DNA from: Primulina eburnea
Taxonomy: Eukaryota > Streptophyta > Magnoliopsida > Lamiales > Gesneriaceae
DNA: 64,000 nt
NCBI RefSeq assembly: GCF_022965805.1
Contig: NC_133114.1
Location: 9,382,261 to 9,446,260 of the forward strand
Reading direction: 5' to 3'
Positions 21,217 through 33,765 of this stretch are shown one piece after another. A program made the position numbers and the translations under genes. The notes below the pieces were generated by a model. That model ran no database searches and was not told where the DNA came from. It saw only the letters and a program-made list of their open reading frames with translations. Every line of letters starts with the position of its first letter. Position 1 is the stretch's first letter.

Positions 21217-21221
21217 ACAGA

Positions 21222-22612
21222 TGTTGGAACTTTTCAAGTTCGCAATCTTAATTTTGATATTAACAAAACTTGTTATTTTGTGTTACTAATGTTTTACCCT
21301 GGTGTGCAGAAGCTAGGATCAGTTACGAGCTGTTTACATCGCAAACTGAAGACCCAACTGATTGCACAAATTGAATCAGGCGAACTAATATGTCAAATGA
21401 GTACTCCAGTTGATAGGTAGCTCAACAGGAGAACCTCAGAAGCCTGGTCAGCGAAAAGAGTGTTCAACTGATGAAGAAATTCAACTGATCAGTTCAACTG
21501 AACAAGAGTGAAATCAGTTCAACTGACGAGTCAACTGATTTCACCAGCCCAACTGAAGATCAGTTCAGCAGACTAGTTCGTAGCATCAGTCAAGAATCTT
21601 TCAGTTGTAGATGAAGACAAACTCATTCAGTGGATTCTAGCTATACACAAAGGTAATTGTCCAGTCAAAGGACAATAATTAATATTGCATCATAGCATTA
21701 AAGACATATGTTTCAGAAGGGCAATCGAAAATTCGAGACACAGAGTCCAAGAAAAGAATTCAAGATGCAACAGATACAATAATTGAGTCTCACTGTACGA
21801 TCAATTTCCCTCATATAAATAGAAGATCAGTGAAGACCAATAAAATATGAAGTGTGTGAAGATACAAAGAAAAAAAGCTCGCATATTCATATTAGCTTAC
21901 AAGAAGTAATTAGCCTAGAGGGACACTTCAATGTGTTATTAGCTTAGATTAGAAGCATATTTCTCTCAGTGTGTGGGAACACATTTTCGGTGTATTCTTT
22001 GTTTAGTTCACACACACACACACTCACCGCCTCCACCCAAATACAGTCTTGCACAAAGTCGTTAAACTTGTGTATGTAGTCTTTGACACACAGACGTTAA
22101 AGAAGTGTTGGATGAAAGGTGCTGCCTTCAGTCTAGGCTAGGAGTTCAGTTGAGGCAGTAGTGTAATTCCTAAGCTGAGTGAGTTTGTACAAGTAGTTGT
22201 ATAAATCAAAGTCTTTTAGTGGATCCTACCCGAGGTGGTAGAAGGGTGATGTAGGAGCAGTTGAAGTTTTCGAACACCAATAAACATATTTTGTGTATTT
22301 AATTGATTAACTGATGTTTTCAAACTGATTTCATCAGTTAGAGCAATTGTCGGTTCAGTTCTTGCAATAACTGAACTGATATATGCGACAACTGATCCTC
22401 TGCTTTTCAGTTATTCAGTTTACATAAGTTAAAATGTTTTCTAATTTAACAGTCTTCTTAACGAAGGATTTCTTCGAGTTTCTTCCGCTTGATTTTTAAC
22501 CAAACTCAATTTAATTCATCGGTGTTAACATTATTAGAACACGAACTATTGCAGCTCATTGGAGAATATTGATTTTGAAATGCCTTCAAAGGCACCAGCA
22601 CACGATCCTTCA
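21222..22612 (+). mobile_element. Solo LTR, probably Copia, 1391 bp, TSD ACAGA
   Basis: It runs from TGTTGGAAC to CCTTCA and is flanked by the 5-bp duplicate ACAGA (21217-21221 and 22613-22617). There is no internal coding region, PBS or PPT, as expected after LTR-LTR recombination. The start, with TTAATTTTGATATTAACAAA, resembles Sirevirus-type LTRs. A TATA box (CATATAAATAGAAG) lies near 21794. Orientation is given by that TATA box. Confidence 0.8.
21410..21620 (+). repeat. Cluster of CAGTTCAACTGA inverted repeats in the solo LTR
   Basis: Many full or half copies of the palindrome-like CAGTT/AACTG motif, for example TCAGTTCAACTGA, lie upstream of the TATA box. Further copies occur near 22310-22430. 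Confidence 0.75.
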
Positions 22613-22617
22613 ACAGA

Positions 22618-22693
22618 TCCATTGTTTGTTCCTTACACCACAAAGAGAGAACTATTGATGCATTCGAATTCTGTTACATGAAAACACACATTC
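22618..22693 (+). pseudogene. FolD-derived array fragment between two insertions
   Basis: A short piece of array intron (TTTGTTCCTTACACCACAAA, then GAGAACTATTGATGC) between the solo LTR and the complete Tekay element. It shows that both inserted into the same array. Confidence 0.6.
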
Positions 22694-24513
22694 TGTAAGG
22701 CTCGAGAATTATTCGTTGTCATTGATGTTAGACTTGTGGAAATAAGAATGCATGAATTATGAGATTTTGAGCAGCAGGGCCGAAGCCACATCGCAACCGC
22801 GGTGCTAAGACTACCGCACCCGCGGTGTAGGTGACAGAAATTGGTGAATTTGTGCGAACAGACACTGCACCCGCGGTGCTAGCAAGACCGCCCCCGCGGT
22901 GTGAGACCGCACCCGCGGTCATGTAAGGACCGCACCCGCGGTCTAAGAATTCCAGAAAATAATATTGCTGCCGAGAGCACAACGCACCCGCACTCTTGAT
23001 TCACCGCACCCGCGGTCTGCATGCGAGATTGCCACCTTTGAATTTCGTGTTGACACATGGCATGTATATATATACATAAAGTTGCTGAGTCTTCATTCTC
23101 CTTTCAGATTGAGGGAAAGAATCGAGAGCAAGCTTTGTTCCTTCAAGCTTTGTCATCTTAGATTTGAGATTGTGCAAGATTTGCTCATTTGATTTTAATT
23201 CCGAGTCCGGATTATTGATCCTTGCAACGAGGGCTAGCTAAGGATGTAAGTTTCGATTATTTTCAGCATGGTTCGAAATCTATGTATTGGGGAAATTATG
23301 ATTTTGTTAGAAATATGTGTTCTTGGTATACCGAGCATCGTATATTTGTTATCAGAATGATTTTCGGACACCGTATACGAGCCTTGCGAATTTCCAGCAT
23401 ATATATCGATATTGATTGGAAGAATTGAGCATGTTATATTGTGTTTCGATGAGTATATTATGAAGATTATGAGTTGTGGCTATTGTATATATTGTTTTGT
23501 TGAGATTGAGTTGACCGGAACCGAGAATTACGCCGTTACGCCGTCAAATTGTATTGAAACCGATTTCAGCTATGTTTATTGAGTTGTTTGAGATGTATAT
23601 TGATAGAGTGCACCTTGACTATGCCATTTCAGATTTGTATTGGCTATTGTGAACTCGAGACTTCGACTACGACACTGATGATTCGGCAAGAAAGGTATAA
23701 TTCATGTGGTCACGGGATTGCACAACTCGATTCAGATTTGATACGAGTTTCCCTAAATCACATATTAGATTGTTATTACATTTGATTATGTAATGCCTTG
23801 TTTACTGATTTATATTCGAGTCCTGTGATAGGAGAGATTGGCAGACTTGCCAAAACTAGACGTTTCGGTGTATCGACGCATAGGAGCAGATTTGCTATAT
23901 GTGTAGACCCTCGATACAGAGTTGACCGAAGTCTAGGAATAAGACGTACCGTAGCCCCGAGTGGTTGGGTAGGTAACAGACCATCTTATTCACACCGGGA
24001 TCCCTAGATTAGAAAAGAGTCGAGTTTGAATGTTGAATACAGATTTGTATTCTACTACATGTTTAGATTTATATTCATGTTACTTGATTTATGTTATGCA
24101 TTTGTACATGATTTATTACATTGCATGCATCCATGTTTTATACTGGGATATGTTCTCACCGGAGTTATCCGGCTGTTGTCGTGTCTGTATGTGTGCATGG
24201 CAACAGGTGGGGCAGGATCGGGGTCACGAGCTAGATGAGAGATGATGATAGCGTGGAGATCTCGGGCATTGCAGATTACTAGTGTTTTCTTATGAAACTT
24301 GTACTACTTATGTTTGTAGTTGTCATTTGAACACTAGTGTATGTTTGTACGAACAGACTTGTATGTACATTACGTTGTTTAATTTCTATCGAGATATGTT
24401 ATGCTTTAGTTAATACATTTGAATTAAAGTTAAAAGCAAAATTTTGACCCACATTTTCGAACAAAGATCCAATTAAATCCCAAAAGAATAGAGTTAGAGC
24501 CCGGGTCCCCACA
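22694..24513 (+). repeat. 5' LTR of element B
   Basis: TGTAAGGCTCGAG to CCCGGGTCCCCACA. It holds the CpG-rich U3 cluster (22795-23018) and a TATATATATA box at 23065-23074. It carries the leftward duplicate CATTC. Confidence 0.93.
22795..23018 (+). repeat. Cluster of ACCGCACCCGCGGT inverted repeats in U3
   Basis: About eight copies of ACCGC-ACCC-GCGGT, some flanked by G and C to give GACCGCACCCGCGGTC. Several are decayed by C-to-T change (CTGCACCCG). The cluster ends about 45 bp before the TATA box. The same cluster is in the 3' LTR at 29494-29716. Confidence 0.85.
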
Positions 24514-24518
24514 ACAGG

Positions 24519-24530
24519 TGGTATCAGAGC
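24519..24530 (+). other. Primer binding site, tRNA-iMet
   Basis: TGGTATCAGAGC, 5 nt after the 5' LTR of element B. Confidence 0.93.
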
Positions 24531-24769
24531 TGTAGGTTCTGTAGACTGAGATAGAATAGAATGAGCGGGGTAGATCGAGTCATCTTCCTTGCTTTTGAGA
24601 TGCTAGCATGATTATTGCTTTCCCTATTATATGTTGTGTTGTATTATCTGAATTGATTTACAGCATTTCAAGCCTGAATCAGAACCGATTCTCGATCAGA
24701 GTCTATGATCAGAGGAGGGCTGAGACAGATGATATTAATTGTGTACTAATCAGTGTGATAATCATATTT

Positions 24770-26539
24770 ATGCCGCCTAGACGTATACCACAGCCAGAGC
24801 AGGGTAGCACATCAGGTGCACAGATGGATGTCACCGCTACGCCGATGGAGACCTTATTGAAGAGATTTCAGTCTTTCCATCCGCCTACCCTGAAGGGCAC
24901 AGAGAGTGCAGTAGAGTGCGAGAGCTGGCTTGATGTTATCGAAATGTTGTTTGAGTCGTTGGCCTATACCGATGAGCAACGTGTGAAACTGATAGGGCAT
25001 CAAATGCAGGAGGTTGCCAAGAGCTGGTGGTTGACTACGAAGAGAGCCTTGGAGCACCGAGGCATTGACATCACGTGGAAAGTCTTTAAGGATGAGTTCT
25101 ATCAGCGTTTCTTTCCCGTCTCTTACCGAAAAGATAAAGGAGCTGAATTTGCGAATCTGAAGCAGGGACAGTGGAACATCGAGGAGTATGTGGCTAAATT
25201 TTCTGCATTGCTACGATTTGCACCTCATGTGGCAGGGAACGACGAGGCAGTGGCCGATCAGTTCATCAACGGATTGAATCCCGATGTCTTTACCCTGGTG
25301 AACACGGGCCGGCCTAGTACTTTTTCAGAGGCACTGAACCGAGCGAAGGGAGCCGAGGCTGGCTTGATCAGGCAGCGAGGGGCTTCCTACGGTGTTCAGG
25401 GGCAGAGACCGCCACAGTCCACGACCGTACAGTTTCCACCACCTCCTCCTCGTTTTGACAGTGGAGCTAGTGGTAGTGGCAAGAAGGAATTTCTGAAGGC
25501 TAAAGGCAAACAGTTTAAGAAATCTGGGAGTAGTTCATCGAGTTCGAGTGGATCTCGACAGAGAGGTCAGGGGTCAGAGTATAGTGGCGCATACTGTGGT
25601 TCGTGCGGAGGGCGACATGCGACGGAGCAGTGTCAAGGAGTTCTGGGACGCTGCAACATCTGTAGGCAACAGGGACATTTTGCCAGAGTTTGTCCCCAGA
25701 GAGGTGCACAACGATTCCAGAGCATCGGATCATCAGCACCAGCGCCACAGATGGAGAGACATGCATCTTCTGTACACTCCTTCCAGACACCCTCTACACA
25801 GACCCAGCAGAGACCAGGAGGTAGTCAGACGGTGAGTCAGCATCCCAGACAGCAGGCACGTGTTTTTGCCCTGACAGAGGAGCAGGCGCAGGAGGCGCCA
25901 GATGACGTCATTGCAGGTAGCTGTTTTCTTTGCGGTTATCCTGCATATGTGTTGATAGACACAGGTGCATCTCATACATTTATATCTGAACATTTTGCAT
26001 TGAGACATTCATTGCCTGTTGATTCGATGTCTACGGTAGTGTCTATAGCTTCTCCGTTGGGAAGTGGTTTTATATCTGTGACTACTGTTAGACACTGTAT
26101 GCTTCAGTTTGAGGGGCATGAGATTGATCTTGATTGTGTAGTACTTGGTTTAGCTGATTTTGACTGTATAGTTGGCATAGACATGTTGACCAAGTACAGG
26201 GCCACTGTAGATTGTTTCCACAAGATTGTCAGATTCAGACCCGACATGACAGATGTGTGGAAATTCTACGGCAAGGGTTCCAGATCTCGGATTCCCTTAG
26301 TATCTGCTCTGACTATGAGTAGATTGCTTCAGAGAGGAGCAGAGGGCTTTCTCGTATATTCAGTAGATTTACTGAAGTCGAGCCCAAAATTGGCAGATTT
26401 GCCAGTGGTTTGCGAGTTTGCAGATGTTTTTCCTGATGAGATTCCGGGGTGCCTCCAGTTCGAGAGGTTGATTTCAGCATTGATCTTGTGCCAGGCAGTG
26501 TTCCTATCTCGAGAGCTCCATATAGGATGGCACCGATAG
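24770..26539 (+). CDS. Gag-protease of element B (589 codons, ends by frameshift)
   Basis: The frame is open from 24608, but the conventional start is the ATG at 24770 (MPPRR). The preceding 54 codons have no family character. Capsid-type gag domain roughly residues 40-200, a Ser/Gly-rich linker, then two zinc knuckles (C-x2-C-x3-H-x4-C and C-x2-C-x4-H-x4-C) near 25600-25700. An aspartic protease with D-T-G-A-S near 25959 follows. Gag builds the particle; the protease cuts the polyprotein. From about 26449 the reading is out of frame relative to RT, and the last 30 residues are not family sequence. The Tekay family normally has gag and pol in one frame. Confidence 0.9.
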   Translation: MPPRRIPQPEQGSTSGAQMDVTATPMETLLKRFQSFHPPTLKGTESAVECESWLDVIEMLFESLAYTDEQRVKLIGHQMQEVAKSWWLTTKRALEHRGIDITWKVFKDEFYQRFFPVSYRKDKGAEFANLKQGQWNIEEYVAKFSALLRFAPHVAGNDEAVADQFINGLNPDVFTLVNTGRPSTFSEALNRAKGAEAGLIRQRGASYGVQGQRPPQSTTVQFPPPPPRFDSGASGSGKKEFLKAKGKQFKKSGSSSSSSSGSRQRGQGSEYSGAYCGSCGGRHATEQCQGVLGRCNICRQQGHFARVCPQRGAQRFQSIGSSAPAPQMERHASSVHSFQTPSTQTQQRPGGSQTVSQHPRQQARVFALTEEQAQEAPDDVIAGSCFLCGYPAYVLIDTGASHTFISEHFALRHSLPVDSMSTVVSIASPLGSGFISVTTVRHCMLQFEGHEIDLDCVVLGLADFDCIVGIDMLTKYRATVDCFHKIVRFRPDMTDVWKFYGKGSRSRIPLVSALTMSRLLQRGAEGFLVYSVDLLKSSPKLADLPVVCEFADVFPDEIPGCLQFERLISALILCQAVFLSRELHIGWHR

Positions 26540-29289
26540 AGCTGAAAGAGTTGAAAGCACAGTTGGAGGATCTTCTGTCCAAGGGATATATCAGACCCAG
26601 TGTATCACCTTGGGGTGCTCCGGTGCTTTTCGTTAGAAAGAAAGATGGTTCGATGCGACTGTGTATTGATTATAGGCAGCTGAATAAGGCAACAGTGAAG
26701 AACAAGTATCCTTTGCCTCGCATCGACGATCTGTTTGATCAGTTACAGGGATCTTCGGTATATTCGAAGATTGATTTGAGATCAGGGTATCATCAGCTTC
26801 GAGTTAGAGACGTTGATATTCCGAAGACTGCATTCCGAACCAGGTATGGGCATTACGAGTTTATTGTTATGCCTTTCGGTTTGACGAATGCACCTGCGGT
26901 GTTTATGAGTTTGATGAACCGCATCTTTCAGAAATATTTAGATAATTTTGTGATTGTGTTTATTGACGACATTTTGGTGTATTCGAAAAGTTTGACTGAG
27001 CATGCAGATCACCTGAAGATTGTATTGAAGACTTTGAAAAATGAGCAGTTGTATGCCAAACTGTCCAAGTGTGAATTCTGGTTGCGACAGGTTGTCTTCT
27101 TGGGGCATATTATATCTGGAGAGGGTATTGCGGTAGATCCGAGTAAAGTTGAGGCTGTGATCAGTTGGCCGAGACCGACTTCTGTGCCTGAGATACGCAG
27201 TTTCATGGGTCTAGCCGGGTATTATCGACGTTTTATCCGAGATTTCTCCAGTATAGCGAAGCCTATCACCCAGTTGACACAGAAGAATATGCCATTTGTG
27301 TGGTCCGAAGATTGTGAAGCCAGTTTTGTAGAGCTGAAGAAGAGGCTGACTAGTGCGCCTGTCTTGACGATTCCTGCAGGTACAGGTGAGTTTGTTGTAT
27401 ACTGTGACGCATCTCACAGAGGGTTAGGATGTGTTCTTATGCAGCGAGGGCACGTGATAGCATACGCCTCTAGACAGCTGAAGCCGCACGAGACTCGTTA
27501 TCCGATTCATGATCTTGAATTGGCAGCGATTGTGTTTGCACTTAAGATCTGGCGTCATTATCTGTATGGCGAGAAATTTGAGATCTATTCCGATCATAAG
27601 AGCCTGAAGTATCTCTTTTCTCAGTCAGAGTTGAATATGAGGCAGCGACGATGGCTTGATCTGCTGAAAGATTTTGATTGCGAGATCAAGTACCATCCAG
27701 GAAAGTCAAATGCAGCGGCAGACGCCTTGAGTCGAAAGGTATGTGCTCTTTCCTTGTCGACTGTAGGTGTATCGAATTTAGTGGAAGATTGTTGCTTGTC
27801 TGGATTGATATTTGATACAGATAGTAGACCGTTGCGACTTGCTGCGATTCAGATTGAGCCAGATCTGATTTTGAGGATCAAAGAAGCGCAGAGGACTGAT
27901 CCGAGTGTGCAGAAATCGATTGATATGGTCAGAGCTGGACATATCTCAGAATATCAGGTCAGAGATTCTGTTCTATATGTGAATAACCGCTTAGTAGTGC
28001 CAGAGATTTCAGATTTGAGACGACAGATCATGTCGGAGGCACACTGTAGTCGGTTCAGCATTCATCCTGGTGGCAGGAAGATGTATGACGACTTGAAGAC
28101 ACAATTCTGGTGGAAGCAGATGAAGACAGACATTGCAGAATTTGTGTCTAAGTGCCTGAATTGCCAGCAGGTGAAGGCAGAGAGAAAGAAGCCCGGAGGT
28201 TTACTTCAGAATTTGTCTGTTCCTGAATGGAAATGGGATCACATTTCCATGGATTTCGTGACGAAGTTACCTCGATCATCCCGGGGCTGTGATTCGATTT
28301 GGGTCATCATTGACAGATTAACCAAATCAGCGTGCTTTATTCCGTACAGAATGACCTATCGACACGATCAGATGGCAGAGTTGTATGTCAGAGAGGTCGT
28401 CAGATTACACGGTGTGCCGAAGTCGATCGTATCAGATCGGGATCCACGATTCACTTCTCACTTTTGGCACAGCCTGCAGCAGGCTTTAGGTACGACTTTA
28501 CACCTGAGCACTACTTATCATCCCCAGACAGACGGACAGTCAGAGCGGACTATCCAGACTTTAGAGGACATGCTGAGAGCTGTAGTACTAGATTTTGGTA
28601 CTAGTTGGCAAGATTCATTGCCGTTGTGTGAGTTTTCATACAACAACAGCTATCAGACTAGCATTGAGATGGCACCGTTCGAAGCTTTATATGGAAAGAG
28701 GTGCCGATCTCCGTTGTACTGGGATGATATTTCTGAGGTACCAGTGTTGGGGCCTGATATGATTCGTGAGATGACAGAGAAAGTGAAGATCATTCAGAAG
28801 CGAATGAAGACGGCACAGGATAGGCAAGCGAAGTACGCCAATATTAGACGCAGACCGTTAGTATTCGAACAGGGAGACAGAGTATTTCTGAAGATTTCAC
28901 CTTTCAGAGGCGTTGTCAGAATTGGCAAGCGAGGAAAGTTGTCTCCTAGATACGTCGGTCCGTATGAGATTCTTGAGAAGATTTGCGATCGAGCTTCCAG
29001 ACTTGCTCTTCCTCCTTCACTGTCCGGTATACATGATGTTTTTCATGTATCGATGTTGCGCAAATATATGCCGGATGATTCTCATGTCATTCAACCTGAC
29101 GAAGCCGAGCTAGATCAGACCTTGAGCTACGTTGAAAGACCAATACAGATTCTTGATCGGAAGGAAAAACAGCTCAGGACAAAGACTATTCCGTTAGTGA
29201 AGATTCAATGGAGTCGTCATGGCATCGAGGAAGCAACTTGGGAGACGGAGTCTGAGATGAGACAGAGGCATCCCGAATTATTTTTATGA
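26449..29289 (+). CDS. Pol of element B: RT, RNase H, integrase, chromodomain
   Basis: About 946 codons, open to TGA. It has no ATG of its own at the start; it is the continuation of gag-pro after a 1-nt deletion. Reverse transcriptase has L-C-I-D-Y near 26660 and F-I-D-D near 26959. RNase H has Y-C-D-A-S near 27400 and a later S-D-H-K. The integrase HHCC zinc region is near 28040-28170, and the core has Asp near 28253, S-D-R-D near 28434, and Glu in S-E-R-T near 28541. The C-terminal 65 residues read V-E-R-P-I-Q-I, then W-E-T-E, a chromodomain-like module that in chromoviruses directs integration toward heterochromatin. All catalytic boxes appear intact. Confidence 0.92.
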   Translation: MPPVREVDFSIDLVPGSVPISRAPYRMAPIELKELKAQLEDLLSKGYIRPSVSPWGAPVLFVRKKDGSMRLCIDYRQLNKATVKNKYPLPRIDDLFDQLQGSSVYSKIDLRSGYHQLRVRDVDIPKTAFRTRYGHYEFIVMPFGLTNAPAVFMSLMNRIFQKYLDNFVIVFIDDILVYSKSLTEHADHLKIVLKTLKNEQLYAKLSKCEFWLRQVVFLGHIISGEGIAVDPSKVEAVISWPRPTSVPEIRSFMGLAGYYRRFIRDFSSIAKPITQLTQKNMPFVWSEDCEASFVELKKRLTSAPVLTIPAGTGEFVVYCDASHRGLGCVLMQRGHVIAYASRQLKPHETRYPIHDLELAAIVFALKIWRHYLYGEKFEIYSDHKSLKYLFSQSELNMRQRRWLDLLKDFDCEIKYHPGKSNAAADALSRKVCALSLSTVGVSNLVEDCCLSGLIFDTDSRPLRLAAIQIEPDLILRIKEAQRTDPSVQKSIDMVRAGHISEYQVRDSVLYVNNRLVVPEISDLRRQIMSEAHCSRFSIHPGGRKMYDDLKTQFWWKQMKTDIAEFVSKCLNCQQVKAERKKPGGLLQNLSVPEWKWDHISMDFVTKLPRSSRGCDSIWVIIDRLTKSACFIPYRMTYRHDQMAELYVREVVRLHGVPKSIVSDRDPRFTSHFWHSLQQALGTTLHLSTTYHPQTDGQSERTIQTLEDMLRAVVLDFGTSWQDSLPLCEFSYNNSYQTSIEMAPFEALYGKRCRSPLYWDDISEVPVLGPDMIREMTEKVKIIQKRMKTAQDRQAKYANIRRRPLVFEQGDRVFLKISPFRGVVRIGKRGKLSPRYVGPYEILEKICDRASRLALPPSLSGIHDVFHVSMLRKYMPDDSHVIQPDEAELDQTLSYVERPIQILDRKEKQLRTKTIPLVKIQWSRHGIEEATWETESEMRQRHPELFL

Positions 29290-29380
29290 TGTGAGTCTTT
29301 CTTCCCGTTTTGACTTTACAATTTTGTATATACTTGCATGATTTATTGTGTATGAGTTCGAGGACGAACTCTTGTCTAAG

Positions 29381-29391
29381 AGGGGGAGAAA
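29381..29391 (+). other. Polypurine tract of element B
   Basis: AGGGGGAGAAA directly before the 3' LTR TGTAAGG; primes plus-strand synthesis. Confidence 0.9.
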
Positions 29392-31216
29392 TGTAAGGCT
29401 CGAGAATTATTCGTTGTCATTGATGTTAGACTTGTGGAAATAAGAATGCATGAATTATGAGATTTTGAGCAGCAGGGCCGAAGCCACATCGCAACCGCGG
29501 TGCTAAGACTACCGCACCCGCGGTGTAGGTGACAGAAATTGGTGAATTTGTGCGAACAGACACCGCACCCGCGGTGCTAGCAAGACCGCCCCCGCGGTGT
29601 GAGACTGCACCCGCGGTCATGTAAGGACCGCACCCGCGGTCTAAGAATTCCAGAAAATAATATTGCTGCCGAGAGCACAGCGCACCCGCACTCTTGAGTC
29701 ACCGCACCCGCGGTCTGCATGCGAGATTGCCACCTTTGAATTTCGTGTTGACACATGGCATGTATATATATACATAAAGTTGCTGAGTCTTCATTCTCCT
29801 TTCAGATTGAGGGAAAGAATCGAGAGCAAGCTTTGTTCCTTCAAGCTTTGTCATCTTAGATTTGAGATTGTGCAAGATTTGCTCATTTGATTTTAATTCC
29901 GAGTCCGGATTATTGATCCTTGCAACGAGGGCTAGCTAAGGATGTAAGTTCCGATTATTTTCAGCATGGTTCGAAATCTATGTATTGGGGAAATTATGAT
30001 TTTGTTAGAAATATGTGTTCTTGGTATACCGAGCATCGTATATTTGTTATCAGAATGATTTTCGGACACCGTATACGAGCCTTGCGAATTTCCAGCATGT
30101 ATATCGATATTGATTGGAAGAATTGAGCATGTTATATTGTGTTTCGATGAGTATATTATGAAGATTATGAGTTGTGGCTATTGTATATATTGTTTTGTTG
30201 AGATTGAGTTGACCGGTACCGAGAATTACGCCGTTACGCCGTCAAATTGTATTGAAACCGATTTCAGCTATGTTTATTGAGTTGTTTGAGATGTATATTG
30301 ATAGAGTGCACCTTGACTATGCCATTTCAGATTTGTATTGGCTATTGTGAACTCGAGACTTCGACTACGACACTGACGATTCGGCAAGAAAGGTATAATT
30401 CATGTGGTCACGGGATTGCACAACTCGATTCAGATTTGATACGAGTTTCCCTAAATCACATATTAGATTGTTATTACATTTGATTATGTAATGCCTTGTT
30501 TACTGATTTATATTCGAGTCCTGAGATAGGAGAGATTGGCAGACTTGCCAAAACTAGACGTTTCGGTGTATCGACGCATAGGAGCAGATTTGCTATATGT
30601 GTAGACCCTCGATACAGAGTTGACCGAAGTCTAGGAATAAGACGTACCGTTGCCCCGAGTGGTTGGGTAGGTAACAGACCGTCTTATTCACACCGGGATC
30701 CCTAGATTAGAAAAGAGTCGAGTCAAGATTTGAATGTTGAATACAGATTTGTATTCTACTACATGTTTAGATTTATATTCATGTTACTTGATTTATGTTA
30801 TGCATTTGTACATGATTTATTACATTGCATGCATCCATGTTTTATACTGGGATATGTCTCACCGGAGTTATCCGGCTGTTGTCGTGTCTGTATGTGTGCA
30901 TGGCAACAGGTGGGGCAGGATCGGGGTCACGAGCTAGATGAGAGATGATGATAGCGTGGAGATCTCGGGTATTGCAGATTACTAGTGTTTTCTTATGAAA
31001 CTTGTACTACTTATGTTTGTAGTTGTCATTTGAACACTAGTGTATGTTTGTACGAACAGACTTGTATGTACATTACGTTGTTTAATTTCTATCGAGATAT
31101 GTTATGCTTTAGTTAATACATTTGAATTAAAGTTAAAAGCAAAATTTTGACCCACATTTTCGAACAAAGATCCAATTAAATCCCCAAAGAATAGAGTTAG
31201 AGCCCGGGTCCCCACA
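29392..31216 (+). repeat. 3' LTR of element B
   Basis: 1825 bp, nearly identical to the 5' LTR. The largest difference is a 6-bp indel near 30723 (AGTCAAGATTTG against AGTTTG at 24023). Confidence 0.93.
29494..29716 (+). repeat. ACCGCACCCGCGGT cluster in the 3' LTR
   Basis: Counterpart of 22795-23018, with a few different C-to-T changes, showing independent decay since insertion. Confidence 0.85.
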
Positions 31217-31221
31217 CATTC

Positions 31222-32437
31222 ACATGTATATGTACAATGCTTGATGATATGAAAAGATAATTCTAATGGAAAATTTCTTGATTTTTTGTTAGATAATGAA
31301 ATAATTCCCAAAGGAGGGCACTATTAATGAAGTCATAATTAATCACAAAAGTTATGAATTGAATGTGAACCTTAATGTTCACGTAGTTTTCGAGCTTGTA
31401 GGCGCATAGGCGAACTAATTTTTTTTATCTCTTCAATTTTTATTACATGTTTTTGTCTTGTGATTTTTTGGGTACTTATGTCATCATTACAGGTATAAAT
31501 ATATAAGTAAAGGGAAAATTTTAAACGAAATATAATTTCTTCTCATCTTTCAAATATTGACATGTTAGAATAAAAGATAAATCAAACACATTTGTTCCAA
31601 AGGGAGAATTATTGATGCATTGAAATGTCATTATTCAAACACCCACATTACATGTACATGCACAATGCATGATGGTACAAAAATATAAATTTGAAAAAAA
31701 ATATGTTGGTTTTTTGTTGTTGGATTATGGAAGACTTTTCAAAGGAGAAGACAATGAAATTGGAATCAAGTGCATTGATTCAGACATGTCATAGAGCATA
31801 GCTAAGGCATAATTAATCGCCAAAATCCATAATCTGAATGTGGACACTAATTTTCATGGTAGTTTCCGAGCTTTTGGGCGCGTACATATACTGATATTTA
31901 TATCTCTGCACTTTTTTATTTCACGCATTTTTTTCTCTTGTAATTGTTTTGGGTCTGTATGTCATTATTGTAGGTATACTAATATAAATAAAGGGAAATT
32001 TTAAAGCGAAATATTCCTTCAAATATTGGCATGTTACGATGAAAGGGATATATCTTTTGTTTATTCCTTACACCATAAAGAGAGAACTATCGATGCATTC
32101 AAATGCTATTATACGGACACTCACATTCTAAGAACACGCGCAACGCTTGATGGGAGAATTTCTTGTATTTTGACATGGTGAAACATGTTATTATGAGCTT
32201 CCTGCAAAATGCTTGATGATGCATAAAGATAATTCTAAAGGATAAATTTTTGAATTTTTGTTGTTGGATAATGTAATACTTGTCAAGAGAACGCACGTAA
32301 TGAAGTTGAAATCAAGTCTATTGCTTTGAACCTGTCAGAGGACATTGCTGAGGTAGAATTGATCACCAAAGTAGATTAATTGAATATGAACCCTAATATT
32401 AATGGTAGTTTTTGAACTTGTGGGAACATAGACTTAC

Positions 32438-32508
<71 letters not shown>

Positions 32509-32900
32509 TATCTTTGCACTTTTTTTATTACATGATTTTTTTTCTTTTGTAATTTTTTTGTATCCTTATTTCATTGTTGCAGATATAAAAAAATGTAATG
32601 AAGGAAAACTTTTAAGTTAAATATCATTTTTTCTCATACTTTAAATATTGGCACGTTATAATGAAAGTGACATATTCTTTATTTGTTTCTTATGTCACAT
32701 GCATTCAAATTCTATTATACAGACATAGACATTCATAGTTTCATGCACAATACTTGATGGTATGGAAATATAATTTTAAAAGAGATTTTCTTGCTTTTCC
32801 CAATGAGAAAACATGTTATCGTGAACTTCCTGCCTAATGCTTGATGGTACAACAAAATAATTCTAAAGGAGAATTTCTGTGTTTTTTAGTGAGGGAAAAA
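31222..32900 (+). pseudogene. FolD-derived tandem array, units 5-7 and a partial unit
   Basis: Matching points at 31353, 31828 and 32374 (spacing 475 and 546), plus a partial intron-like unit at about 32690-32890. Exon-like stretches carry stops and small indels and are more decayed than unit 3. The unit at 32374 has an (ATT)n expansion in its intron. Confidence 0.55.
32438..32509. repeat. (ATT)n microsatellite, about 24 repeats
   Basis: An uninterrupted TTA repeat of about 72 bp in the intron-like part of the last full array unit. Confidence 0.9.
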
Positions 32901-33760
32901 GTTATCCAGAGCTCTTACCACGAAGTTGCATTTCAGTCAGAGTAAAGAAGGTTATAGTCGTCGTCTGAAGTAACATAGTTGACTTACTGGATGCAAATAT
33001 ATGATTAAAACATACATTTTTTTATGTAAATATTCTAACATAACATCTATTTTAATAAAAAAACATTAATGTGCAACACGATTTTTCAAGTCAATAGTAA
33101 TAGTTTTTTTAATTAGATCATTATAAAATATTATTTATTTTTTACTTTAGAGAAATAACAAAATATAAAAACTTTTATAATTATAATTTTTCGAAAAATT
33201 CTTTAATAAATAATCTATTCCCATCTAAATTAATATAAATCATCATTATTTGCATTAAATAGAAGTAATTAAAATGGATAACTCAAATGGTAAGAGTATG
33301 TGTTCAATCAAGTTAGATAAATTATGAGATGCTCTTTTATTAGATTGTGGCGGTTTTCTTATGTTCTAAACTTATGTCCAATGTGTTTGGGTTAATGAGG
33401 TGTTAAAAGTCTGGCACTATATATCCAATGATTACCATTGACGATGCGGGATATAAATTTTTTTTTAGTATAATATTATCCATTGGATTCACAATAAGGG
33501 CAATATCATTGATGCAGATTGAACTATACTTTGTTGTTTATTATAATTAAACTTCAAAAAATGTTTCATTGAGGTGTTTTAGATGTGGTCTTTCTATTTC
33601 AGTTATTTTGTTCCAATGTTTTTTGGTCTTCTGTCTTTTCGATTCTTAAGTTGTGTTTGAATTGATGGATTTTAAATATACTGATTTCACAATCCTTGAC
33701 TTGCTTGGATAGAAATAATTCAAGTGGGCTGGTTCCTATCAAATTATATAATTTCACAAA
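32901..33760. other. AT-rich spacer, nothing recognised
   Basis: No ORF above noise, no repeat match to the rest of the window and no RNA gene seen. It separates the FolD-derived array from the Sirevirus element. Confidence 0.5.
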
Positions 33761-33765
33761 AATAA

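Larger units (their letters stand above)
22694..31216 (+). mobile_element. Complete Tekay/Del-like Ty3 retrotransposon B, 8523 bp, TSD CATTC
   Basis: Two LTRs (22694-24513 and 29392-31216), PBS, gag-pro, pol with chromodomain, and PPT are all present, flanked by CATTC at 22689-22693 and 31217-31221. By eye the LTRs differ at about 14 sites plus a 6-bp indel in about 1820 bp (below 1 percent), so the insertion is recent. The only coding defect seen is a 1-nt loss near 26449 between protease and RT. Confidence 0.93.

Noticed and set aside
22728..23192. ORFs in the 5' LTR of element B (and the same at 29426-29890)
   Set aside because: By-products of the GC-rich inverted repeats; found identically in both LTRs and without coding features.
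23222..24245. Short ORFs repeated at 29920-30948
   Set aside because: Identical in both LTRs of element B, with no coding character; U3/R/U5 sequence.
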